From assembly GCA_934408725.1 (NCBI GenBank), contig CAKRVB010000024.1, forward strand, positions 1 to 43,039: a stretch of 43,039 bases of DNA, written 5' to 3'. A program made the position numbers and the translations under genes. This DNA is from an uncultured Marvinbryantia sp. (lineage in GTDB: Bacteria; Bacillota; Clostridia; Lachnospirales; Lachnospiraceae). This document shows positions 33,356 to 41,839 of this stretch, piece after piece. The notes below the pieces were generated by a model that made no database searches, was not told the DNA's origin, and saw only the letters and a program-made list of their open reading frames with translations. How positions within the stretch are numbered: the first letter of the stretch is position 1; each line of letters starts with the position of its first letter.

Positions 33356-35638
33356 TTATACTTCTCCTGCGATGGCCATAGCGATCTTCTCTCCTGTCAT
33401 TGGAAGATCTCGCATCCAGTGGCCGGTTGCATTATAGATCGCATCTGCCAGTGCCGGTGCCGGTGTATTGATTACGATTTCTCCAATGGATTTGACGCCA
33501 AATGGTCCGGTTGGCTCAAAGCTTGGGCGGAATTCCACCCGAAGCTTTCCATAGTCCAGTCTGGTCGGAATCTTATACTGCATCAGTGAATTATTGTACA
33601 GCTGTCCCCTTTCAGAATACTGAATATTTTCAAATAATGCCATACCAATTCCCTGTCCCAGTCCGCCTTCCACCTGTACTCTTGCCAGGTTCGGATTGAC
33701 CACGGTTCCACAGTCAACAACCGCTGCATAGTCCAGAATCTCCACATGACCGGTTTCTTTATCCAGTTCAATCTCCACTGCACCAGCCATATAAGGAGGA
33801 GGTGACACGGGCGATGTATAGCTCTCGGTTACCTGAAGGGCAAAATCATTGGAACACTGAGCCTGGAAACCAATATCTTCAATGGTCACTGATGCCCCTG
33901 TCTTCACATTCTTTGCCACATGTCCGTCATAATCCACATCCTCCAGTTCACAGGACAGCATCCGTGCTGCCAGTGTGCGGATTCTCTTTTCCAGCTCCGT
34001 GCTGGCCCGGACTACTGCCTGGCCGGTAATATAGGTGGTACTGGATGCATAGGATCCGGAATCATACGGAGAGAAGTCCGTATCGGCACCAGATACAAAA
34101 ATATCATCGGTGGTTACGTTCAGACAGTCTGCTGCCATCTGAGACAGAATCGTATCACATCCGGTTCCCATATCTGCTGCTGCAATGGTCAGCTTATAGC
34201 TGCCGTCTTCATTTAACATAATGGTAGCGGAACCCACATCCACATGGGAAATACAGGATCCCTGCATGGCCATGGCAATTCCCACGGAACGCACCTTGCC
34301 ATTTCCCATATCTCTGCATGGGAATTTTTCCTTCCAGCCGATCATTTCGGCTGTACGCATGAGACAGTCATCCAGTCTGCATCCCGCTGCAATCTCATTA
34401 TCGTAGGCCATCATGCACATACCCTGACGTACCATATTTTTCATGCGGATCTCTACCGGATCCATACCGATCTGACCTGCCAGTTCATTAACTACAGATT
34501 CCAGGGCAAATACACCCTGTGTGGCGCCATAGCCCCGGTATGCACCGGCTGCACAGATATTGGTATAAACTACATCAAAGGTATGTCGGTAAGCTTCCAG
34601 ATTGGCTGTATACAGGGGAATCGACTTGTGTCCGGTCAGTCCTGCCGTTGTCGGTCCATGGTCTCCATAAGCACCGGTATTGGACAGGTTATAAACTTCA
34701 ATGGCACGGATCGTTCCGTCATGGCTGGCTCCAACCTTCACAGTCACTTCCATCTCATGACGGGGCGAACCGGCAATCTGGCTCTCTTCTCTGCTATAAA
34801 GCAGCTTGGATGGCTTTTTCGTCATCCAGGTCACAAAAGCCGGATAAATCTCTGCTACAACGGTCTGTTTGGCTCCGAATCCGCCACCAATACGAGGCTT
34901 CAGGGAACGTACTTTTGACTTTGGAATGCCAAGAGCCGTGGCAATAATTCTTCTTACATGGAAAACGATCTGAGTGGAACTTAAGACTACCAGTCTTCCA
35001 TACGTATCAATATAACAACATGTGCGGAAAGTCTCCATCATGGCCTGATTCACTGCCGGTACATGGAATGTCCGTTCCAGTGTAAGGTCACAGTCTGCAA
35101 AGACCTTCTCCACATCTCCTTTTTCATCTTCCATATGAGCGCACAGATTTCTGTGATTATCCGCACCCACCGGAAACATAGACTTCCAGTTATCCTCCGG
35201 ATGTACCAGTACCGGATTATCTTTTGCAGTATGATAATCCAGCACAGCCGGAAGTATCTGGTATGTTACTTTTATACGCTTCATGGCAAGATCTACACAT
35301 TTCTCATCTTCTCCTGCCACGATTGCCACCGCATCTCCCACAAAACGGACATGCTGATCCAGAATCAGACGATCATAAGGGCTCCATTCCGGATAGGTCT
35401 GTCCGGCCTGGGCAAATCGATTCTTCGGCACATCTTTCCAGGTATAAATTGCTTCAATCCCTGGCACCTTCAGCGCATTGACGCAATTGATCTCTTCGAT
35501 GATTGCATTGGCATGGGGACTTCTGAGCACTTTGACAATCAGGCAGTCCTTCGGTGCAAGGTCATCCATATACACCGGTTTTCCCGTTACCAGCGCCATG
35601 GCATCTTTTTTTCGTATTGGTTGTCCTACTTCGCCCAT
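33356..35638 (-). CDS. xdhA: Molybdenum hydroxylase large (molybdopterin-binding) subunit, xanthine dehydrogenase type
   Basis: A 760-aa catalytic subunit. The N-terminal Ald_Xan_dh_C hammerhead is followed by the Mo cofactor domain with GGGFGAKQ (251-258), AYRGYGATQ and, near the C-terminus, GVKSIGE with the catalytic glutamate. It hydroxylates a purine or related heterocycle using water. A labile selenium ligand is inferred from the neighbouring yqeB and yqeC; no selenocysteine is involved. Overlaps the 2Fe-2S subunit gene by 13 bases. Xanthine or urate-related substrate is suggested by the permease, but nicotinate-like substrates are not excluded. Confidence 0.92.
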   Translation of the reverse strand: MGEVGQPIRKKDAMALVTGKPVYMDDLAPKDCLIVKVLRSPHANAIIEEINCVNALKVPGIEAIYTWKDVPKNRFAQAGQTYPEWSPYDRLILDQHVRFVGDAVAIVAGEDEKCVDLAMKRIKVTYQILPAVLDYHTAKDNPVLVHPEDNWKSMFPVGADNHRNLCAHMEDEKGDVEKVFADCDLTLERTFHVPAVNQAMMETFRTCCYIDTYGRLVVLSSTQIVFHVRRIIATALGIPKSKVRSLKPRIGGGFGAKQTVVAEIYPAFVTWMTKKPSKLLYSREESQIAGSPRHEMEVTVKVGASHDGTIRAIEVYNLSNTGAYGDHGPTTAGLTGHKSIPLYTANLEAYRHTFDVVYTNICAAGAYRGYGATQGVFALESVVNELAGQIGMDPVEIRMKNMVRQGMCMMAYDNEIAAGCRLDDCLMRTAEMIGWKEKFPCRDMGNGKVRSVGIAMAMQGSCISHVDVGSATIMLNEDGSYKLTIAAADMGTGCDTILSQMAADCLNVTTDDIFVSGADTDFSPYDSGSYASSTTYITGQAVVRASTELEKRIRTLAARMLSCELEDVDYDGHVAKNVKTGASVTIEDIGFQAQCSNDFALQVTESYTSPVSPPPYMAGAVEIELDKETGHVEILDYAAVVDCGTVVNPNLARVQVEGGLGQGIGMALFENIQYSERGQLYNNSLMQYKIPTRLDYGKLRVEFRPSFEPTGPFGVKSIGEIVINTPAPALADAIYNATGHWMRDLPMTGEKIAMAIAGEV

Positions 35639-36102
35639 GATGCCCCTCCTTCTTTTTTATATTTCATAAATTCGTGAATGCCGCGAAGCTGTCCCTCATA
35701 TCCGGAGCAGCGACATAAGTTGCCTGCAAGATAACGCCTGATCTCTTCATCTGTCGGATCAGCAGTCTCCCGGAACAGGGCAATGGCATTCATGATCATA
35801 CCAGGATTGCAGAAGCCACACTGTTCCGCTCCCTGATCTGCAATGAATCTTCCAAATTCTTCCGCTTCCTTCTGCAGTCCTTCTAAGGTCTCCACCTTCT
35901 GTCCATCTGCTCTTGCAGCCAGAACTGCACAGGAAAGAACCGGTTTGTCATTTAAAAATACCGTGCACAGACCACAGTTGGTTGTCTCGCATCCACACTT
36001 TACACTATAACAGCCATGTTCTCTGACAAACTGATACAGGGTCATATCTGCGCTGATGTCTTCAGTTATCTTTTTTCCATTCAAAGAAATAGTTACGATC
36101 AT
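35626..36102 (-). CDS. xdhC: Molybdenum hydroxylase small subunit, two [2Fe-2S] clusters
   Basis: A protein of about 158 aa. The plant ferredoxin-type cluster cysteines C36, C38, C43, C46 and C58 and the second-domain motifs CGFC (95-98) and CRC (130-132) are present. Carries electrons from the Mo site to the FAD subunit. ATG at 36102 has AAGGAGA about 9 bases ahead and lies one base past the FAD subunit stop; an ATG at 36111 is too close to the ribosome-binding site. One unusual Cys (C36, before the usual first ligand) is present. Confidence 0.92.
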   Translation of the reverse strand: MIVTISLNGKKITEDISADMTLYQFVREHGCYSVKCGCETTNCGLCTVFLNDKPVLSCAVLAARADGQKVETLEGLQKEAEEFGRFIADQGAEQCGFCNPGMIMNAIALFRETADPTDEEIRRYLAGNLCRCSGYEGQLRGIHEFMKYKKEGGASWAK

Positions 36103-36103
36103 A

Positions 36104-36871
36104 CTACACATTCTCCTTTCCCTGTATCTCTTCTGCCGCCCTCTTTAACAGGACACTGGCCAGATGCTTCCGATACTCTGCGGAAGCACGCATATTGCTG
36201 CCATAGGAATAAGAATCCGCCAGAGTCCTTAATGTCTCTTTTTCCAGATTTGGCACATTTCTTACTTCTGCACGTTGTGGTCTGGCACCAATCGCTGCTT
36301 TCACACCATCTTCCGTTTCTGCCACTGCCACAGCCAGAACCGGAAAATCTGTTTTTGTATTTCGATATGACTGGTAAGCATATTTTCCTTTGTGCTTTTT
36401 CACAATGACTCTCACCAGAATATCGTTGTCCCTTTTCTTCGCTGCAAATTCTGCCAGAGGGCAGATTCCGCCTTTATACAGCTCCACATAAGTATCCAGT
36501 ACCAGAAATGCGGTCAGTACATCAGAAAATCCGAATCTTCCAAACAGGCTTCCTCCTATCGTAGCAGAATTACGGAACTGTACTCCCACAATATCTTCCA
36601 CTGATCTGCGAATCAGTCCGTCACAGCAGGCATTCAAGCCCTCATGAAGTTCCAGCTCTCGCAGGGTCACCATACATCCTATGGAAAATTCTTCTTCTGT
36701 CTCTTCCACCTCATTCAGTCCCAGTCCGGACAGATCAATGGCTTTCTGAATCTGAATATTGCTCATGCGCATCCAGAGCATACCGCCTAAGATCCGGTTG
36801 GTTCTTTTCTGGTTCAGTTCATATGCTTCCTCCAGACTCTGTGGTCTGACAATTTCTTTTATCTTTAACAT
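36104..36871 (-). CDS. xdhB: Molybdenum hydroxylase FAD-binding subunit
   Basis: A protein of about 255 aa, FAD-binding domain of the CO dehydrogenase/xanthine dehydrogenase medium-subunit type. RILGGMLWMRM is the first FAD region, with the expected GGT-like loop altered to GGM; NSATIGGSLFGRFGFSD is the second FAD loop. Takes electrons from the 2Fe-2S subunit. ATG at 36871 has GGAGA 6 bases ahead; GTG at 36874 is the first codon of the frame. The protein is shorter than many relatives (about 290 aa). Confidence 0.88.
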   Translation of the reverse strand: MLKIKEIVRPQSLEEAYELNQKRTNRILGGMLWMRMSNIQIQKAIDLSGLGLNEVEETEEEFSIGCMVTLRELELHEGLNACCDGLIRRSVEDIVGVQFRNSATIGGSLFGRFGFSDVLTAFLVLDTYVELYKGGICPLAEFAAKKRDNDILVRVIVKKHKGKYAYQSYRNTKTDFPVLAVAVAETEDGVKAAIGARPQRAEVRNVPNLEKETLRTLADSYSYGSNMRASAEYRKHLASVLLKRAAEEIQGKENV

Positions 36872-36900
36872 CACTGCTCTCCAGTCATTTTCTTACTTGC

Positions 36901-38295
36901 TTATGCTTCTTCCTTCGGAAGCACAATATTTAACACCATTGCTACCAGTGCAGCCGGTACAATTCCGGAGCCACCGAAGATCAGCTGTACAGACTGTGGA
37001 AGTCCTGCCAGCACTCCGCTGTTGGAACCGAATCCATATCCAAGCCCCAGTGCCACGGATACAATGGTAATATCTCTTGCTGTCATCTTTTCTCTGGTAA
37101 TCAGCTGAATACCGCTGACTACGATGGATGAGAACATCATGACTGCTGCCCCGCCCAGCACACTCTGCGGCATAATAGAGATCAATGCAGACAGCTTTGG
37201 AAACAGTCCGCAGAGAATCAGAAATACCGCGCCTGTTGCCAGTGCAATACGGTTCACGATCTTGGTCATGGTAACTAAGCCTACATTCTGGCTGAAAGAG
37301 GTATTCGGCAGTACTCCGAATAAGGCCGCCAGAGAGGATCCGATACCGTCACATACTACACCGCCGGAAAGCTCTGTATCGGTAGCTTCTCTGTCCATAC
37401 CACCTTCGATAACACCGGAGATATCTCCTACCGTCTCTACTGCAGTTACCACGAACATAATCAGAACTGGTAAGATTGCTCTTACGTCAAATACAATCTT
37501 CACCGGCATCAGCCTTGGTACTGCAAACCAGCTGGCATCTGCCACCTTGCTCCAGTTCAGTACCCATGCCTTGGTGTATTCCACACCTTCTGCATCGATT
37601 CCTGTTGTTGGCAGTACTGCTGCCATAATCGCAGCCACTACATATCCGACAATAATACCAATCAGCACAGAAGAAGCGCTGGTCATTCCCTTTGTTCCAT
37701 GTTTTAATGCGATAATCACGATCAATACAATGGCTCCCAGAATCAGATTCTCTACAGAACCATAATCTTTTGCTGCGCTTCCGCCTCCGAAAGATCCCAC
37801 ACCAACAGAGATCAGAGACAGACCGATGGATAACACAACGGTTCCTGTCACAACAGGTGGGAAAAACTTACGCAGCGGCTTGATCATAAATCCAAGTACA
37901 CTTTCAAATAAACCGCCAATCAGCGATGCTCCCATGATGGCACCATAGGCCAGCACACCACCGCCCATAACGGACGCTACACTGTTACAGACTCCGATAA
38001 AACCAGAACTGGTACCCATGATGATTGGTACTTTACCGCCCACCGGTCCGATAGCAAACAGCTGAATTAATGTTACGATACCTGCAATCAACATGGCATT
38101 CTGCAGCAGTGCAATCTGCACGTCTGCAAATTCTGTTCCGGATCCGATGCCACAGGCTCCGGTAATAATCAGAATCGGAGTAAGATTTCCCACAAACATG
38201 GCAAGTACATGCTGCAGTCCCAGGGGAATGGCTTTTTTCAATGACAGTTTCCCGTAGAAATCATACTCTGGTCCTTTGTTTTCCAAATGATTCAT
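36901..38295 (-). CDS. Nucleobase:cation symporter-2 family permease (xanthine/urate)
   Basis: A 464-aa membrane protein of the NCS2 (UraA/XanQ/PbuX) family with about 14 helices. Family signature segments include FVTAVETVGDISGV and NTSFSQNVGLVTMTKIVNR (the QN/VG motif near the substrate site). It is the first gene of the operon with the hydroxylase subunits, with ATG at 38295 and a GAGGAGA site. Likely cargo is xanthine or urate, from context; the substrate-determining residues were not assigned. Confidence 0.9.
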   Translation of the reverse strand: MNHLENKGPEYDFYGKLSLKKAIPLGLQHVLAMFVGNLTPILIITGACGIGSGTEFADVQIALLQNAMLIAGIVTLIQLFAIGPVGGKVPIIMGTSSGFIGVCNSVASVMGGGVLAYGAIMGASLIGGLFESVLGFMIKPLRKFFPPVVTGTVVLSIGLSLISVGVGSFGGGSAAKDYGSVENLILGAIVLIVIIALKHGTKGMTSASSVLIGIIVGYVVAAIMAAVLPTTGIDAEGVEYTKAWVLNWSKVADASWFAVPRLMPVKIVFDVRAILPVLIMFVVTAVETVGDISGVIEGGMDREATDTELSGGVVCDGIGSSLAALFGVLPNTSFSQNVGLVTMTKIVNRIALATGAVFLILCGLFPKLSALISIMPQSVLGGAAVMMFSSIVVSGIQLITREKMTARDITIVSVALGLGYGFGSNSGVLAGLPQSVQLIFGGSGIVPAALVAMVLNIVLPKEEA

Positions 38296-38421
38296 TTTCG
38301 TCTCTCCTCTTTTGTTCTTTTTCGTTTTTCATTATAGAGTAGTTCTTTACAAAAGTATAGAATTTTTTGCGAAAAAACATTATAATGGAAAAAGAATTTG
38401 TTTTTTGGAGGTATTATCATT

Positions 38422-40164
38422 ATGGCATGGTACGATGAAGCTGTTTTTTATCATATATACCCACTGGGTCTGTCGGGAGCACCGAAGCAGAATGCTTATG
38501 AAAAACCGGTTCACCGGTTGAATACTCTGTTGCCGTGGATTACCCATATCCACAATCTGGGATGCAATGCCCTGTATATCGGCCCGTTATTTGAATCCGT
38601 AGGACATGGTTATGAAACCACAGACTACAAGAAACTGGACAGCCGTCTTGGCACAAATGAAGATCTGACTCATTTTGTAAAGGAATGTCATAAGCAGGGC
38701 ATCCGTGTTGTTCTGGACGGTGTATTCAATCACACCGGCCGTGACTTTTTTGCATTTAAAGATATTCAGGCCAACCGGGAGAACTCCCGCTACCGTGACT
38801 GGTACTGCAATGTGAACTTCTGTGGCAACAACGAATACAACGATGGATTCTCTTATGAGAACTGGGGCGGTTACAATCTTCTGGTAAAACTGAACCAGCG
38901 CAATCCGGAAGTTAAGAACTATATCTGCGATGTGATCCGTTTCTGGGTAAACGAATTCGATATTGACGGTATCCGTCTGGACGCTGCCGATGTGCTGGAT
39001 TTTGATTTTATGAAGGCACTGCGTCAGACTGCCAATGAAGTAAAACCGGAATTCTGGCTGATGGGTGAGGTCATCCACGGCGATTACATCCGCTGGGTCA
39101 ACGAAGGAACCCTTCATTCCGTTACCAACTATCATCTGCACAAGGCACTGTATTCCGGACACAATGATCACAACTACTTTGAGATCGCTCATACCGTAAA
39201 ACGCCTCTATGAAATGGGCGGCAACCGGCCAGAAGGACTGAAGCTGTATAATTTTGTGGACAACCACGATGTGGAACGTATCTATACCAAACTGAGCAAC
39301 AAGGCACATTTTGCTCCGGTACATGTACTGATGTATACACTTCCTGGTGTGCCTTCTGTCTATTATGGTTCCGAATTCGGCATCGAGGGAAAGAAAGAAT
39401 ACGGCTCTGATGATTCTCTCCGCCCTAAGCTGAATCTGGAGGATTATAAAGATGCCATTATTTCCAATCCATGTACCACACTGATTGCAGCACTTGGAAA
39501 AGTACGTGCCGCCGTTCCGGCACTCTCCTATGGGGATTATCAGCAGCGTGTGCTGACCAACCGCCAGTATGGATTCACCAGAAGCTGGAATGGATGCACC
39601 GTGGCTGTCACTGTCAATAATGACGACAACGAAGCTGATTTCCGGGTACCGGTAGACAGCAGTGAAACCTATATCGGTACTCTGACTGGAACAAAAGTAC
39701 AGCCAGAAAACGGACAGATTCCTGTAAGCGTAAAAGGTAACTTCGGTGAAATCTGGGTACCGGAATCTGCACTGAATGAGGAACCTGTTACAGTTCCTGC
39801 AGAGACATCCCTGCCAGAAGAGAAAATTGTGAAAGATACTGTTGAGCAGGCAGAAAAAAATATTGCAGACACTGCTACTGCAAAGGAGACCTCTGCCGCA
39901 GAACCTGTATCGGAGATTCCGCAGGAAGGTCCTGCCGAAGCAAGCACGCCTGCAACCCCAGATGTTTTTGATATTCCGGAAAAGAAGGATGAAAAAGTTC
40001 TTGACCTGAACAAGCCATATGAAGAAATGTCCGTAGAAGAGCTCCAGGCTGCTATTCTGGAAAAACTGTCCAAGAACGGCCCGGTTACCGACCAGATGCG
40101 CAGGGATGTAGCTGAAAACGTTTACCTGAATTCCCTGCTGAACTGGGTAAAGAGCTTCCGGTAG
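38422..40164 (+). CDS. Alpha-amylase family enzyme (GH13) with an acidic C-terminal extension
   Basis: A protein of about 580 aa without signal peptide, so intracellular. The GH13 motifs are visible: VVLDGVFNHTG, GIRLDAADVL (nucleophile Asp), MGEVIHG (acid/base Glu) and FVDNHDVERI (transition-state Asp). A cyclomaltodextrinase or alpha-glucosidase type activity is likely. After a beta domain (to about residue 455) comes an unusual stretch of about 90 residues rich in Glu, Pro, Ala and Thr, then a helical end domain (about 530-580) with MSVEELQAAILEKL. ATG at 38422 has GGAGG 10 bases ahead; the frame is open 8 codons farther. Divergent from the permease operon. Confidence 0.9.
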   Translation: MAWYDEAVFYHIYPLGLSGAPKQNAYEKPVHRLNTLLPWITHIHNLGCNALYIGPLFESVGHGYETTDYKKLDSRLGTNEDLTHFVKECHKQGIRVVLDGVFNHTGRDFFAFKDIQANRENSRYRDWYCNVNFCGNNEYNDGFSYENWGGYNLLVKLNQRNPEVKNYICDVIRFWVNEFDIDGIRLDAADVLDFDFMKALRQTANEVKPEFWLMGEVIHGDYIRWVNEGTLHSVTNYHLHKALYSGHNDHNYFEIAHTVKRLYEMGGNRPEGLKLYNFVDNHDVERIYTKLSNKAHFAPVHVLMYTLPGVPSVYYGSEFGIEGKKEYGSDDSLRPKLNLEDYKDAIISNPCTTLIAALGKVRAAVPALSYGDYQQRVLTNRQYGFTRSWNGCTVAVTVNNDDNEADFRVPVDSSETYIGTLTGTKVQPENGQIPVSVKGNFGEIWVPESALNEEPVTVPAETSLPEEKIVKDTVEQAEKNIADTATAKETSAAEPVSEIPQEGPAEASTPATPDVFDIPEKKDEKVLDLNKPYEEMSVEELQAAILEKLSKNGPVTDQMRRDVAENVYLNSLLNWVKSFR

Positions 40165-40184
40165 ATCTTTTTATCAGTTTTTAA

Positions 40185-40225
40185 AAGGTGTAAGGTCTTT
40201 GAATTTAATGAAGACTTTACACCTT
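40185..40225. terminator. Convergent terminator of the amylase gene and the small gene at 40240
   Basis: A 15-bp stem (40185-40199 with 40211-40225, one mismatch) with an 11-base loop. T residues flank the minus-strand side. The arm sequence AAGACTTTACAC also occurs inside the promoter of the small gene (40446-40475). Confidence 0.75.
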
Positions 40226-40239
40226 AGATGTTTTGCCAG

Positions 40240-40419
40240 TTACTTTATTTCCAGTTCTTCCGTTGATACCCCAAGCGACTGCATTCTTGCTTTGAGTACT
40301 TTCTCCTGATATGCTATCTCAGCGTCCCTGTCTACAGCACTTTTGACGCGTTGAAGATTCACAAATTCTTTAATAATCTGATCCTTTAATTCTTTTTCAT
40401 TCATTTCATCTTCTCCCAT
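40240..40419 (-). CDS. Uncharacterised 59-aa helical protein
   Basis: I do not recognise a family. A charged, wholly helical small protein with no membrane segment and a Glu/Lys-rich coiled-coil-like pattern; it contains VNLQRVKSAVDRDAEIAYQEKVLKAR. The frame begins at a GTG (40428); ATG at 40419 has AAAGGCGG 8 bases ahead, and ATG at 40404 has GGGAGA 7 bases ahead, so the start is not settled. It has its own promoter and terminator. The 12-base motif shared by promoter and terminator hints at autoregulation or duplication, but no mobile element is seen. Confidence 0.6.
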   Translation of the reverse strand: MGEDEMNEKELKDQIIKEFVNLQRVKSAVDRDAEIAYQEKVLKARMQSLGVSTEELEIK

Positions 40420-40445
40420 ATCATCCACCGCCTTTCGTTGGTGAC

Positions 40446-40475
40446 ATTATATCATAGTGTAAAGTCTTTATTCAA
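40446..40475 (-). promoter_or_regulatory. Promoter of the small gene with a repeated motif in the spacer
   Basis: On the minus strand TTGAAT (40470-40475), an 18-base spacer and TATAAT (40446-40451). The spacer contains AAAGACTTTACAC, the same as the arms of the terminator at 40185-40225. Confidence 0.65.
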
Positions 40476-40634
40476 TTATCAATGTTCACTGTAGAGGAAA
40501 TACAGGTTGAATCACCTTATGATACTTTGGGCGAATGCCGTATATAGAATTGATGCTATTATCATATATGTTTTTCAAACAAAATGCAACTTGTTTTTGC
40601 AATATATGTGCAGTAGTATTTGTATCAGAAAAGC

Positions 40635-40651
40635 CCACGGCATTGCCGTGG
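40635..40651 (-). terminator. Terminator of the HIT gene
   Basis: A perfect 7-bp CCACGGC/GCCGTGG stem with a 3-base loop is followed on the minus strand by GGCTTTTC. It lies about 65 bases after the HIT stop codon. The region 40476-40634 otherwise shows only AT-rich sequence with no supported gene. Confidence 0.65.
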
Positions 40652-40714
40652 ACTTTGTCTGTCATCTGAGATACCCGTAAAGCATGTTTCTCAGCGTTTT
40701 CTTAATTCTGTTCC

Positions 40715-41140
40715 TTAACCAACCAGTTTTTCCTGATAACGTTTTACCATTTCTTCGTATTCTGCATCAGTCAGTTTCTTTTCGCCTGGGTTCATAGCAA
40801 ATACGCCGCCCCATTCATACTGATCCCTGTACTTCGGAACCAGATGGAAATGAAGGTGATGTCCGGTATCTCCGTATGCACCATAGTTTACCTTGTCTGG
40901 ATGGAACAGGTCATGCATGGCCTGTGCTACCTTTGCGATATCTTCCATAAATGCGCTGCGTTCCTCTGCTGTCAGCTCGATGATCTCGCTCACATGCTTC
41001 TTATGAGCAACAATGACTCTGCCTGGATGGCTCTGCTCTCTGAATAAATATACTTTACAGGTGTCTAACTCGCAGATCTTAATACCAAATGCATCTACAA
41101 GTTCGCCTTCCATGCAGTAAGCACAATTCTGATCTTTCAT
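40715..41140 (-). CDS. HIT family nucleotide-binding hydrolase
   Basis: A protein of about 141 aa. The histidine triad HLHFHLVP is visible at about residues 96-103, and the N-terminal CAYC motif may hold zinc. HIT proteins hydrolyse nucleotide phosphoramidates or dinucleotides, the exact substrate being unknown here. ATG at 41140 has GGAGA 7 bases ahead; a TTG at 41146 is the first codon of the open frame. Monocistronic. Confidence 0.9.
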   Translation of the reverse strand: MKDQNCAYCMEGELVDAFGIKICELDTCKVYLFREQSHPGRVIVAHKKHVSEIIELTAEERSAFMEDIAKVAQAMHDLFHPDKVNYGAYGDTGHHLHFHLVPKYRDQYEWGGVFAMNPGEKKLTDAEYEEMVKRYQEKLVG

Positions 41141-41316
41141 AATCAAATCTCCTTTGTCTTGTTATTCGTAACTATTACTCCATTTATTGTATCACCATGA
41201 TCCTCAAATGGCAACCATGCGTTCCCCTCATTGCCGGGTTATCTTCCCAATCTCTGCCATTGTCTATATGAGATGCCGCCCGCTTCGCCTTTGACTCTGC
41301 ACTTCTTGGCCCTAAC

Positions 41317-41362
41317 AAAAGAAATACAGATCAAACTAAACGGCTCAATCTGTATTTCTTTT
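41317..41362 (-). terminator. Long hairpin after the DUF6465-type gene, terminator
   Basis: A perfect 15-bp AAAAGAAATACAGAT/ATCTGTATTTCTTTT stem with a 16-base loop, T-rich on both strands. It lies about 64 bases past the gene stop. Between here and the HIT start (41147-41316) I see no gene, only a few short frames without starts. Confidence 0.7.
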
Positions 41363-41425
41363 ACTTGTGCTATTCTCTTCTGCAGTCATTTCTGTCGAAA
41401 GCCACTTTTACACGTCCCCAATGGT

Positions 41426-41812
41426 CTAGATTCTGACAAAATCTACCTTATATTCATCGCTGCCTTTTTCGTCTACCGTATAGTAAGCTGCCATCTGAGC
41501 AACGTTCAGATAAATTCGAATCGTTCCGTTCAGCCCTTTTTCTGCTGCGTCTTTCTTCACTGCCTTTTTTATATCTTCCAGAGAAATATCCAGCCCGGAT
41601 ACTTCCAGTGTCACAGATGCGACTCTGCTGCCTGCATCTTTTGCTGCTTTTGTTACTGTTTTTACCGTATCTTCTGCTTTTTCTGCTGCATCCTTCACGG
41701 TTTCTTTTGCCTTTTCCACAATCGGTGTATTCAAGATATCTTTCGCACTGTCTTTTACTTCCTGCACTGCTGCCTTTGCAATACTACTTGCAGTCTGTCT
41801 CTTTTTTCTCAT
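41426..41812 (-). CDS. DUF6465-type protein with a coiled-coil/Ala-Lys-rich N-terminus
   Basis: A 128-aa protein. Residues 1-65 are Ala/Lys/Glu-rich helix; residues 68-128 form a compact alpha/beta domain ending in AYYTVDEKGSDEYKVDFVRI. This matches my memory of the DUF6465 family of Lachnospiraceae, but the family call is not verified here. ATG at 41812 has AAGGAG 9 bases ahead. It is followed by a terminator. The sequence upstream in the same frame is the decayed amidohydrolase end, which runs into this gene without a stop. No function known. Confidence 0.7.
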   Translation of the reverse strand: MRKKRQTASSIAKAAVQEVKDSAKDILNTPIVEKAKETVKDAAEKAEDTVKTVTKAAKDAGSRVASVTLEVSGLDISLEDIKKAVKKDAAEKGLNGTIRIYLNVAQMAAYYTVDEKGSDEYKVDFVRI

Positions 41813-41839
41813 AATCTTTTTCTCCTTTTTTGATTCTAT

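Noticed and set aside
33356..35638. Possible selenocysteine in the molybdenum hydroxylase
   Set aside because: The frame has no internal TGA; selenium in this enzyme type is a labile ligand, not selenocysteine.
38300..38400. CATTATAATG palindrome and A/T-rich region as a shared operator between permease and amylase genes
   Set aside because: Provides TATAAT on both strands, but no convincing -35 boxes could be placed at normal spacing; too AT-rich to judge by eye.
40490..40560. Short plus-strand frame (21 codons) beginning MFTVEEIQVE, a start seen in small mobile-element proteins
   Set aside because: No ribosome-binding site, too short, and the match is only the first five residues; could be chance.
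41147..41316. Minus-strand frame of about 31 codons ahead of the HIT gene containing WLPFEDHGDT
   Set aside because: No start codon after its upstream stop and no promoter; might be a remnant but cannot be supported.
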